DNA of 64,000 bases from Phylloscopus collybita. Taxonomy: Eukaryota > Chordata > Aves > Passeriformes > Phylloscopidae. The position numbers and the translations under genes were made by a program. Position 1 is the stretch's first letter. Each line of letters starts with the position of its first letter. Positions 35,701 through 45,410 of the stretch are shown here, piece after piece. The stretch covers positions 32,157,001 through 32,221,000 of the forward strand of contig JAJNNQ010000024.1 of NCBI GenBank assembly GCA_027886175.1, read 5' to 3'. The notes under the pieces were generated by a model. It saw nothing but the letters and a program-made list of their open reading frames with translations. It was not told the origin of the DNA and did no database searches.

Positions 35701-37763
35701 GTGGAGAGAACTCGGAGTCCCGAAACATCTTTGTGCCTTGACTGGAGCTTGTTGTTCTGTCATGTGGCAAAGATGCTAAGATGGGAAGTGGATATGAAGG
35801 CTTTCACTTTCCCCACACCCACGCTGGCGAGGCTCTGCAGCCTTGCACCAAGTAAATGAACCTTGACTGGAAGCATGCTGTTCCATAGTGTAAAGTGCTG
35901 CTTAGAAACTCCCTGCTGGGCATGCAAGCCATGAGGCAGAGGATGAAGGGACATGCTCTCCAACATGCAATCGTGACTGTATCCAACTTTCTCTTCCCAG
36001 GTATTCTATTATTCTACAGGGATTTTTGAAAGAGCTGGTATCACACAGCCTGTCTATGCCACCATTGGAGCTGGTGTGGTCAACACAGTCTTCACTGTGG
36101 TGTCGGTGAGTGGAACAGGGCTGTGTGTCTGCCTGGGCACGTCCAGACAAGTAGCCAGGCGGTGGCAAAGCACTGGGCTACGCACTGACCTGTAGGAGCA
36201 AAGACCAGAGAGCCTCAAAGGCATGGTGGGAGGAGAGATGAGCAGAAAGAGGTGTTGTTATGTTAGACAAAAAAGAAGGTGGAAAACGCGTGCACATGGG
36301 GAAGGAGTGATGAGAGAAAGCAGTAGCAAGAACCAGAGTGGAAGAGTTTGTGCTGATGATGGAGCAGCCTGGTGACCTGCACTGAGACCACTGTGGTCTC
36401 TGAGGTTTACAGGCAGATAAGGAAGAGGTGCAGGAGATACTGAGCAACGAGGTCTGTCCTGCTTTTGCTGCCAAAGTAATGGACTTTTTTTTTTTTTTTT
36501 TCCTTCTGCCTTCTCCTTTCCAGCTGTTCCTGGTGGAGCGTGCAGGGCGCCGGACCCTCCATTTGGCTGGTTTGGCTGGCATGGCTGTGTGTGCTGCTAT
36601 TATGACTGTAGCTTTAGCTCTGAAGGTGAGTGATCAGTGTTATTGTCCAGGCAGACCCCAGCAGGAACCCGTAAGAAAATACATCTGCTTTGCTCTGCAA
36701 TGTTGCCCTGTAGGCAGGTAGAGCTGGGGCTAGAGCCAAGTGTGCAGTGGCGAGAGCAATTTCATAGCTCTGGGAAGTGCTACAGTGTTCACAGTGCAGC
36801 TGAGAAAGTTGTGACACTGGAGATGGCATTGTGCTGATGGTATTTTGTTCCCTTGCAGGACACTGTGGACTGGATCAGGTACATCAGCATTGTTGCCACT
36901 TTTGGCTTTGTGGCTCTTTTTGAGATTGGCCCTGGCCCTATCCCGTGGTTCATTGTGGCAGAACTCTTCAGCCAGGGCCCACGACCTGCAGCCATGGCAG
37001 TGGCTGGTTGTTCCAATTGGACTTCCAATTTCTTGGTGGGAATGCTCTTCCCCTATGCAGAGGTAAGTCTTGGTTTATAAAGCAGTGTGAGAGCACTGCA
37101 GCATTGGAATAGGTGTCCAGAAAGGTAGTAGAACCTGCATCTTTGAAGACTTTGACACATGACTATATAATGTTTAATAACCCAACCTCTCCTGGAAGTT
37201 GTCCCTGCTTTGAGAAGAGGGCTGGTGAGTCTTCCAGAGGTCTCTGAGTCAGTGTTATGATTGTTACTGGAGGCTGTTGCTCACCTTACATTCTACTGTC
37301 TTAACTGGCTGCAGCTTACAAAAATTTGGAAGGGCCATCTTAGTACCTCAGGGCTTTTTGCTTTAAAAGCATCAATTTTGGTCACCCTCAGGAAGAGTAA
37401 AGACCTTTAGAAGCCCATAGGAATGTGATTTCATTTTCAAAAAAAGTTGTAATGAGAAAAAAGTCAGTAAGGGCACTGTTGGAGAAGGGTGTTGGAATTC
37501 TAACCTGTTGACAGCAAATGACCTTACATGTAATTTGAAAATAAAACCTTTTGTATTTGTCCTCCCTGCAGAAACTATGTGGCTCCTATGTCTTCCTCAT
37601 CTTCCTTGTTTTCCTGGTTATCTTCTTTGTCTTCACATTCTTCAAAGTGCCAGAGACCAAGGGCAGGACTTTTGAAGACATCTCCAGGGGCTTTGAAGGA
37701 CGAGGAGCAAACACCCCCTCGTCACCCCAGAAGACTCCCATGGTGGAGCTGAACAGCAAATAA
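29436..37763 (+). CDS. SLC2A3: GLUT3 facilitative glucose transporter, complete ten-exon gene
   Basis: Coding exons: 29436-29450, 32403-32498, 33786-33946, 34232-34472, 34646-34808, 35444-35631, 36001-36105, 36524-36625, 36859-37062 and 37572-37763. All introns are GT-AG and the frame stays open for 488 residues. The product is a 12-TM plasma-membrane uniporter for glucose of the MFS sugar-porter family. Visible signatures are the N-glycosylation sequon N44-K-T, NRFGRR (87-92), PESPR (207-211), QLS (278-280, class I glucose selectivity), ERAGRR (328-333) and PETKGR (452-457). The substrate-contact residues known from human GLUT3 are all present, shifted by one: Q160, Q281, Q282, N287, N316, E379 and W387. 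Exon sizes 161/241/163/188/105/102/204 are the class I GLUT pattern. The start has a strong Kozak context (A at -3, G at +4). The C-terminus stops early compared with known GLUT3 (see the ghost tail). GLUT1 and GLUT4 are less likely given the [20 protein letters not shown] loop and the ELNS end. Confidence 0.97.
29778..29875 (+). repeat. 51-bp tandem duplication in SLC2A3 intron 1
   Basis: Two adjacent copies (from 29778 and from 29829, period 51) share 'ctcggtttgtcccag.gttt.ggatgct.aacggggaattgatgtta' with only a few differences. It lies just downstream of the CpG-island core. Confidence 0.9.
32403..32498 (+). CDS. SLC2A3: SLC2A3 exon 2
   Basis: 96 bases, phase 0 at both ends, residues 6-37. 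Encodes TM1, including the conserved [17 protein letters not shown] block. Confidence 0.97.
33153..33166 (-). promoter_or_regulatory. CTCF-like site in SLC2A3 intron 2
   Basis: CTGCCATCTGCTGG matches the reverse-complement CTCF core (SYGCCMYCTRSTGG) at every position. It is in reverse orientation, and so convergent with the forward site at 9251. Confidence 0.45.
33786..33946 (+). CDS. SLC2A3: SLC2A3 exon 3
   Basis: 161 bases. Encodes the first extracellular loop with the N44-K-T sequon, TM2, and NRFG of the cytoplasmic TM2-TM3 loop. The last codon (R91) is split by the intron. Confidence 0.97.
34232..34472 (+). CDS. SLC2A3: SLC2A3 exon 4
   Basis: 241 bases, residues 91-171. Encodes TM3-TM5, including GRFVIG (124-129), E-V-S-P-T (145-149), R152-G and the glucose-contact Q160 in TLNQLGI. 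Confidence 0.97.
34646..34808 (+). CDS. SLC2A3: SLC2A3 exon 5
   Basis: 163 bases, residues 172-226 (last codon split). Encodes TM6 and PESPRFLL at the start of the large cytoplasmic loop. Confidence 0.97.
35444..35631 (+). CDS. SLC2A3: SLC2A3 exon 6
   Basis: 188 bases, residues 226-288. Encodes the intracellular helical domain and the first part of TM7, with [11 protein letters not shown] carrying the QLS motif and contact residues Q281, Q282 and N287. Confidence 0.97.
36001..36105 (+). CDS. SLC2A3: SLC2A3 exon 7
   Basis: 105 bases, phase 0, residues 289-323. Encodes the rest of TM7 (VFYYSTGIF) and TM8 with N316. The following intron 7 has an 18-base T run just upstream of its acceptor. Confidence 0.97.
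36524..36625 (+). CDS. SLC2A3: SLC2A3 exon 8
   Basis: 102 bases, phase 0, residues 324-357. Encodes ERAGRRTLH (328-336) and TM9. Confidence 0.97.
36859..37062 (+). CDS. SLC2A3: SLC2A3 exon 9
   Basis: 204 bases, phase 0, residues 358-425. Encodes TM10 and TM11, including [14 protein letters not shown] with E379 and W387 and the [13 protein letters not shown] segment. Confidence 0.97.
37103..37268 (+). repeat. CR1 LINE 3' end in SLC2A3 intron 9
   Basis: Forward-oriented CR1 3' end: 'ggaataggtgtccagaaaggtagtagaacctgcatctttgaagactttgaca', then 'aacctctcctggaagttgtccctgctttgagaagagggctgg', then 'ccagaggtctc' and a terminal 'gttatgattgttac' resembling the CR1 octamer repeat. It is moderately to strongly diverged. 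Confidence 0.8.
37572..37763 (+). CDS. SLC2A3: SLC2A3 exon 10 (coding part)
   Basis: 192 bases including TAA, residues 426-488. Encodes TM12, [13 protein letters not shown] (450-462) and a short cytoplasmic tail ending M-V-E-L-N-S-K. The tail is shorter than in other GLUT3 proteins, which continue past L-N-S. Confidence 0.95.
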   Translation, partial: KLCGSYVFLIFLVFLVIFFVFTFFKVPETKGRTFEDISRGFEGRGANTPSSPQKTPMVELNSK

Positions 37764-37784
37764 CCTGGCAAAGCAGCTGCCTAA
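37764..37784 (+). other. SLC2A3: Ghost C-terminal tail of GLUT3 after a premature stop
   Basis: After the TAA at 37761-37763 the same frame continues P-G-K-A-A-A and then a second TAA at 37782-37784. From memory, chicken GLUT3 ends N-S-I-E-P-D-K-E-V-A. The codons here align one for one as N-S-K-stop-P-G-K-A-A-A, and the second TAA falls exactly where the ancestral stop would be. The tail appears truncated by a nonsense change and is now drifting. Confidence 0.65.
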
Positions 37785-38383
37785 GATCCATGACACTCCC
37801 GTTCTTTAACTCGTTCATGCTTAAAGAATCATTAAAGGAATGAGCAAAGAAAACCGTGAGAACTGGGACGTTCTTCCCCTCCTCAATTGCTGCTATATTC
37901 TTCTTTTCACCCACATGCCCACCCATTCTGCCAGGCTTGCCAGCATTAAGCAAATCTGATCTGGGTGATCTGCCATACTGGAAAGCACCTGGCATTCTCA
38001 AAAATAATCTCATCTTCCCTGCCACAAACATCAGGAGAACAGAGAAGAGCTGGCAATATTTTTACTTTCCTCACGTAAAATTGCAGTTTGGGGTTAACAT
38101 ACTTATGCACACAGTGACCATTATATATTTGAACCTAATTACTATTTTTGTAGTGAGTTGAAGTGACCTGCTAAACGAGTCCCCAGCCCTTTGAGTCTAC
38201 TCTGTGTGTGTGTGTAAGGTGTTACACTGGGATTTAGCAAGCTTACCAAAAGCCACCTTGCTTTTTCCTATCCAGTGTGCACTTTTTTTAGCCTCAGGAA
38301 AAAGGGGACCAAGTCACATGCATATTTTTTCCTGCTCTTTTATTTTTTTGTATAGACAGACTGAAAGCATACTTTTACTTCAG

Positions 38384-38417
38384 TTTATTTATTTGTATGT
38401 CACTTTGTAAATATTTA
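38384..38417 (+). promoter_or_regulatory. SLC2A3: AU-rich and Pumilio elements in the SLC2A3 3' UTR
   Basis: Two ATTTA pentamers (38387-38391 and 38413-38417) in a T-rich context flank a perfect Pumilio motif TGTAAATA (38406-38413). These are candidate mRNA stability elements. Confidence 0.5.
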
Positions 38418-40311
38418 TTTTTTTAATGGTGTACAAAAATGTACAGGTAAAGAAATTGGAGAAGTTTAAGAGAAATAGCTATTCTAACAAAAGATGCTGT
38501 AGACTTGAGGTGCAATAAGACTGTAAAGGAGAAGTATGGTACTAAGAAGGAGGTTGAGCATTTTAGGTGGTATGTACAGCAGAGCCAATTATGCACATCA
38601 CCTTGAAGTTATTTGTGCCCTCTGGAAAGACATTCGAAGAGTTGTCTACTTGTGGAAGATGTATGTTTCTGCACTAAAGTCTCTGTTATTAGGGATTTTT
38701 GGTGGCTGTTTTAAAGAATTGTTCTCAAGTGTTGATGAGAGTGTGATATGGCATCTTACAATGGGTGTTGTTGGATTATATTTTCAGACATGGTTTTAAG
38801 CATTCTGTGGATGATTGAGGGTGGCGATTGCAAACCAGAAGGTGATTTTTCCTGCCTTTTCTTCATTTTATTTCTTTTTGGCTTCTCTGTTGTAGTCTAG
38901 TATGTCATAAATTCTGAAATTTGCAGATTGTCATTTAAAGGAGTGCGAGGATAAAAATTATTTTTCAAAGCTGTATTTTCTTAGCAGTTGTTTCTATAAA
39001 TATTACAGAGGCATGTAGCATGACCCTTCTGGACACAGGCATGGTCAGTTGTGGTACATGTAAGTTCATAAGGTTAGAGATGCAGGACTAGAAACTAGAG
39101 CCACTGGGATTTGCTAGTTTAGCAGTGTGAAAAGTCTGTAGTGCTCAGTCCCCTGCTTGGTTCAAGGCCAGATGTTTCTTGCCCCGTATATCCTCTCTGG
39201 AAGGTCTGCATGATATTGTGGTGCTCACCAGTGTGCTTTGTAGATGTGTACAGCTCTCTTCTAGTGCCTCTGTTCAAAGGGATGTGGCAGGCGGTAATTG
39301 TTCATCAGCCAGTGTCGGTCTCCTTGCTTGTCATTCCGCTGGGCAATTGAGTTTGTGTGTCCCCCACCCTTGCTGCTGAGCTAGCACAGCTCGGGTCAGG
39401 CAGGCAGGCAAGCAAAAAGTAGCACATTGGGTACACTTGCAGTCAAGGAGGGGCAGCTTTACTTCACAGCAGCGTTCTCCAGGCCCATGCCTGTCCAGAC
39501 CTGCACAAAGTATCTAAAGGTAGCACAGAGTTAGGTCCAAATCAAACTCCTGCTCTTGTGAGATCAAGCTGCAGTTTTTGGACGTGGTCAAACTCGGGTT
39601 GACCTGCTGGATTTCATTACTGGATATCCTAAAAGAGAGTCAGGCTCACAGATTCCAAGGTGCTAAAAGCAAGAAAGGCTCAGAAAGGTTGGAATGACAG
39701 CAAGACTTTTGTAGCATGGATAGCCCAAGCTTTCTTGCCAACATAATGCTTCAGAGCAGGTTAGAGAAATTGCCATTGATGTCTATTCTGTCAGGTCTGT
39801 CTGACATCTTCAGTAACTAGTGATGACATTTCTACCTTCCTGAATGAGAAACAGTTGCAAAGATCAGTTAGATTTGCTGCTGTTAAATGCTTCCTGTGAA
39901 TTAATTTGAAATGCCCCAGCTTTGCACAATGCAATCATATTATTACATCCAGTTTTCCCTAGCTTTTTATTAGGCTTACATGCCAGATATTTATTCTTGG
40001 AAGCATTATATATGACTTCTCTCCCGGTTTTGATATTTTGGCTCAGTTACAGAGATTTCTGTGCCCTTCCTTTGACCCTCCAGCACATCCAGACATGGTA
40101 TTTCTATATGGGTATCTGTATGTTAGGAAATTCTCCCCACAGCTGTGCATAAGAGCATTCCATGCTTTGCATCAGATGTGTGTTGGCTTGGACCGAAATG
40201 TGTAGACCTTTCTCACATGGTATCTTTGTTATTTTCTTTTTCTGTAACGGCATTGTGAATATTTCAGATGGATTTTATATGCTTATTAATGTGGTTGTTT
40301 CCTGGTTTTGA

Positions 40312-40331
40312 AATAAAAAATTCAAAATAAA
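40312..40331 (+). terminator. SLC2A3: SLC2A3 polyadenylation signals
   Basis: Two AATAAA hexamers (40312-40317 and 40326-40331) are followed within about 30-50 bases by a GT/T-rich downstream element (about 40361-40383). Cleavage is expected near 40345-40350. Confidence 0.75.
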
Positions 40332-40350
40332 TATCTGATTTGGATTTTAC

Positions 40351-43300
40351 CTTTATCCTGTAGGTCTTGTCTTATTCTTTTATCACAGCCTGGGACTGCA
40401 CCTTGAAATGTCACCACCATCTGCCATCAACCTTTTTGGGTAGCTAAGCACTCTGGATTTGCTGTTTTATCCTACTGGAAGTGATAATTTCTCTCAGCCT
40501 CTATGCAAATCACCTTTCCTCCCCTTACTATTATTTCTTAGCAACTTCTAAACTAAAAGATCTGCTTCTCTCATTCTTGTTTGCCCAAATCCTTTTTGTT
40601 TGTGTGCAAATACTTTCCCAGTGTAACAGGAAGGGAGAGAAGTGGTGGCTGGAGGTTATGAATCCTGCCCAGAGGTAAAGAACCTGAGACTTCTGCCCCT
40701 GCTCTGTTCCCACTGTACTTTTCACCTTCTCTGCCAGGAAGGAGAAGGACCCCTTTCCCATGTTTGGAATGTGACCTTCATGTCATTCTGTGAGATCATG
40801 CCTATAGATACTCAGGAGTGGATATTGGAAAAATAGCAAGGGAGATGGAGAAAGAACCCCACTGTCCCAGAGGCTGATCCTATAGCTCAGGGACTGCAGC
40901 TTCCTTGGACCACTCTCAGGTCTCTGGGCTATGTGAACAAAATATCCTTCAGTGGAAGAGAGAGGATAGAATGAAGTGAAAGGGAGGAAAAGATGGCAAG
41001 ACCCTGGAGGACCACAGAGCAGGAATATGGTCGATATAACTCCAGTGTCAGCAGGCTGCTCAAAAGCCTAAAACAAGGAAAGAGTAGGGAACAATGTAAA
41101 GTCTGAAAAAGCTGAGCAGAGCAGTGCTCCCATGAAGACTTTCTGAAAGCTGCTGTTCCAGGCTGCTGTGTGTTCCTAGGCCCCGCCTGTGTTTTGCTAA
41201 GCTTGGTATGCAACCAGCCTTGGAGCTGGGAAGTGCCCTGGGCTAATCTGTCCAGGATTGTTTTTCAATTCTGGCTCAACTATAAAAATAAAGCCCAGCC
41301 ATCCAAATTCAGAAGCATATCCAGCTCAAACTTAACTCTTAATGTTTCAGTTTTCTTTGTCAAAAGTGGAAGCAGAGAACAAAACCAGTTGGGGCCAAAG
41401 CACGTGATTCACAGAGCCCTAAATTAACCTTTTGTGTAGTTTTCATGATAAGCTTTGGGTTAGGGAACAAGGATTTGCTTTAGATCTGGTTAGTTCTGAA
41501 AATTGTAAGGAAGCTTCAAAAGGAAAGCCTGTTTGCAATTATCTGGTTTGAATTAAGTGGTTGCAATTAAATGTTTTGATGATGGGTTGTTTCCAGCTGC
41601 AAGTGTTCATCACATCCAAGTGAGCAAGTAGGCAGTTCTTGTGATCACCACACTACCCCACAGAAATTAATCACTGGAGAGTTGTTGGAGTTCTTGAAAC
41701 TCCTGCTGAATGGACAGGAGAAGATTCCCGAGGGTCCCAAGTGACATCAACCAATGTCAAAGCTTCAGTGCTGTTTTACAGGCTGAAGCATGATACAGTG
41801 CCACAGCATCACTGCCAACATTCGTCGCTTTCTGCTTGTGTTATTTCTGATGAATGTTCTTTGCATACCAGCCAAGAACAGCAGTTGATTTCTGTGAGAA
41901 GAAATGTGGGCAAAAACCTCCAGCAAACAACATTTTTTTTGGAGATAGATTTTCCTGCTGCATGTCCACTGCAAAAATCTTTTTATTTGATTTTGCGTTC
42001 TGAAAAGAGGACACGTTCTGGACACCTCAGTAGCTGGGGAGATATGGGGCAGCTTCTCCCTTGGGAAGGTGTCTGGGTGTGAGCACAGGCAGGAGACTGC
42101 AGCCTTACCTCCAGACAAAGTCACTAATCCCTTCTTTGGGGGTTACTCCAAGAAGGAACATTTGCTAGTTTGGTGGGGGACTGTGCTATCACTGCTTTCA
42201 TCTGAGAGGAAAGAAGGTATGGGCACACTGCCAATAGCATGGATGGGCCACGATGGAGCAGCAGCAGGTGACTCAGCACAACCTTTTCTCCCACTGTACA
42301 CATGGTGAGAAAGGTCCTGTCAGCAGGTAAATCATTTTGTTGCACAGAAAATTTATCTCTCTGGCTTTTTTTTTTGTTCAGACTTCCTGCAGATCAGACC
42401 GAGGACACAATTCTAACATTTTCTTCACTTTTAGAAGCACTCTTTGAAGACATGTGACATGCTTGCTGGAAAACCTAGGGTCTGGTCTGTCACTTAGGCT
42501 GGCCCTGTCTTTACAATGTGAGTTACCAGACAAGAGACAGTTGTCTTCATAATATGCTGCTGGGAAAAGGCAGCACTCAGGCTGTCTTAGACAAGGAAAG
42601 AAAATGGCTTTGTCTCCTAAAATATATATGGCTACAACAATTTAATTTGAGTTACTTGAAAGTGTTCCATTTCTGGAAGCAGGCTGTAACTTTTAAAACA
42701 ATTCACTTGCTGTGATAAATCTTGTTTCTATGCTACACCTCACTTAATTACACAGTGTTTACAAGAACTGTCTCTTTCTTTTCCATGAATTTTAGCAGGC
42801 CTGATAGACACATGACTGACCTGCTAAGTCTGTCTTCTGCTTGTGTTGCACAACCATGCTCTGTTTAGCAAGAGGTCACATGGATTTCTGTAAGGCAGTC
42901 ATACTGGAGCAGCAGTCATTGTGACACTCATTGTGGGACCACTGCAGATCCTGCTCTGAACCAGCAAGTGGTGATCAACCTGATCAAACAGCATGCTGGT
43001 TTTCCACCTCTGGTCTCTGTTTCATCCTGTTTTTTAGTCTTCTCCATCATGACCAAATTTGCCTTCCATTAACAAATTTGATTATTCATCACAAACAAAC
43101 TCAGATGTTTATTGCTTCCTTTATATTCCTGTCACCTAGTGCCATTGTCACTCAGACTGCATATTATCTTGTTACATTAAATTCTTTGGGGTCTGACCAG
43201 CTTTATCTCCCCTTTGCTCTCCTTATTTCTTGCAAAGTGGCATGGATGAAAGCTCACAGTGATGGTCTCAACCCAATAACACTTCTTTGAGTCCAGTATA

Positions 43301-43853
43301 TGACCTAAACAGTTCTCAAGGCTTAGAGGAGAGCCACCAGAAAAAATTTCCACTGAGGAAGGCATAAGGATGCAGAACCAGAAGAGGATGAAAGCTAGGA
43401 GCAGTGCTGAAGGTGTGGAGGGACATGGATGCAGCAGTGTAGCAGGAGAATGAAGAATGAGATAAAAAGAAAGAATACCCAAGATCTGGAAGGAAGATAA
43501 AACATTTATAGGTGTGAAAAGGTGGAACAGGACCTAAAAGAGAGGAATATGAACTTTAAAAGAAGCAGGTGAGAGACTGAGGAATTGAAATACTGAAGAC
43601 AGCCAATGTGATGGGCCCTTGACCTGCACACAAAATAAATTGAAGCCAAATAGGACTCCAGTAGCTTATGAATCACAGGCAAGAGGGTATCAGCTCTTCA
43701 GGGAAAGAGAAATAGAGGTGTCACCTGCACATGTCCACAAGTATCTTTGCTATGTCAGAGTCACAGTGTTCTTTGCAGTACGGCCTCACCTCTTACTCCA
43801 CAAAGATTGGGTTCTGCTTGCTTGGAAGAGGGCACTAAAAATGCCTCTTGAGA
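40351..43853. other. Intergenic, no gene recognised
   Basis: No supported gene. A purine-rich + strand block (43370-43600) includes one copy of a perfect 47-bp repeat (43425-43471). Confidence 0.5.
43425..43471 (+). repeat. 47-bp dispersed repeat, copy 1
   Basis: Identical over 47 bases to 44895-44941; both start ATGGATGCAGCAG and end GATAAAAAGAA. The flanks do not match. Same orientation, 1470 bp apart. Confidence 0.95.
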
Positions 43854-45410
43854 GCCACAGGCAGGTAAAACTGATGGGCATGCAAGATACAGCTGGCTCA
43901 GCTGGACTGAAGGTCTCACAGGGGCAAATCAGAAGCAGCCTGGCCATAAGCACAAAGCAGAGGTACCTTCCTACCTGTGTTAGGTAGTGCAAGGCAGGAT
44001 CCAAACCTGACCAGCCAAGGCCAACGTCAGCAAAGCCCAGTGTGGGCAGACACCACCACGGCTGCTGAAACCTGCAGGGCCTCATCCATCTCAGGAACAC
44101 TTATCCATGCAGAAATGTTGAAAGGAATACTTTTCAGCTTCCCTTATTTCATGCCAGTGACAAAATTTTTGTGGAGTGATGGAGCAGCATCATACCACCT
44201 CTATGCTTTGCTTTTTCTCATTCTGGTGCAAGAGTGACATTCACATTGGTCATTTGTAGTTCATAGGTAATGGTGGGTGTTGTAACACTCTGGGCACACA
44301 CATACACACAAAAAAAAGTTAAAAGCATTCTATTAGTGTAAGGTTTTGATGTTCCCACACACAAACAAAAAAAGAAAACCTAACAAAACCAAAAAAGGGG
44401 AAAAAAGCTTAAGTGAAGGGAGAGAAACATTTTTCCTTATGACTGGAAAGTCTACTTCCTGACTGGCTGTGTGTGTGAGAACAGAGCAGCCAAAGCAACA
44501 AACACCAGGGCTGAATAGAAATGAAGGTTTAGGAAAGATTTATTGCGGTGTTGGCTCTTAAAAAGACAGTTTAGTGGGGTTTTTTTGTTTTTTTTCCTGG
44601 ACTGGGACTTAATTTTTATTAACAGGTTCTGTTCTGCTGAAGGCAGATTCAAAACAAATTAGTGACACTTTAAAAATAGAGACTGAGGAAATCTAAAACT
44701 TACAGAAATACTTAAAGGAATGAATTCTGCAGAGAGGGTTGGCAGGGAGGGAAAGATGGGACTCAAGCCTGGAAATGCTGACAGCTCTTAGGAGTCAGAA
44801 CCAGCCACTGCAACTTGAACTGGGCAGGCTGGACACACCTCAGTTTCTTGGCAGCCCTTTCTGGACTGGAGGAGAGGCCAAAACTGACACAGGAATGGAT
44901 GCAGCAGTGTAGCAGGAGAATGAAGAATGAGATAAAAAGAATGGTCCCAAATGCACTCTCTTGGCACCAGTTATGCAGTCACCAGTGCATTTGCTTGTGC
45001 AGGGCCCTGACTTTAGGGAGACTGTGGAGGCCTAGCAGGGATCATCATCTCCTTATTTCCCTGACTTGGAAGGGCAAGGTGGGGAAAGAGAGGCACAAAG
45101 GAAAGGGTTGATCTCTCCCTGATGAGAGATGCAAAGGACTGCAGGACTGGAAGATCTGGATGGATTGAAAGGGGTTCTACTGCTCCTGGACTCTCTGAAC
45201 TGGGTGCTCCCGGGAAGGTTTTTGGAGCACAGCCATGCAAACCATGTCTGAAGTGGCTTCTCACCAACACTGCAAACCCCAGCTGAGATTCATATTAGAG
45301 TCCAGGTCCTTCTTATGAGATAAAACCTTATCTGATGTGTGGTTTGTGGGTGCGAACAATTTGGTTGCACAGATACCGTTGCTTGCTCAAGGTAGTAGGG
45401 TGTTAAAAGT
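43854..45410 (+). repeat. Intergenic duplicated block, copy A
   Basis: Collinear and in the same orientation as 50325-51655. The first 279 bases (43854-44132) differ from copy B at only two positions by eye (44060 and 44122). Similarity then drops sharply at 44133. It recovers around 44228-44300, 44418-44530, 44980-45120 and 45175-45260 at clearly lower identity with indels. Relative to copy B, copy A has about 220 extra bases (about 44710-44960) that carry the second 47-bp repeat. No protein domain is recognised in any frame, and no LTR ends or target-site duplications were identified. Confidence 0.9.
44895..44941 (+). repeat. 47-bp dispersed repeat, copy 2
   Basis: Perfect copy of 43425-43471. 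It lies in the segment of block A that is absent from block B, suggesting that segment was inserted in A after the duplication. Confidence 0.95.

Larger units (their letters stand above)
37764..40350 (+). other. SLC2A3: SLC2A3 3' UTR (about 2.6 kb)
   Basis: From the stop codon to just past two overlapping canonical poly(A) signals there is no interrupting gene. A possible early proximal signal (ATTAAA at about 37831) would give a very short 3' UTR. The length is like that of the mammalian gene's long 3' UTR. Open frames inside it, such as 38536-38799, show no coding features. Confidence 0.75.
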
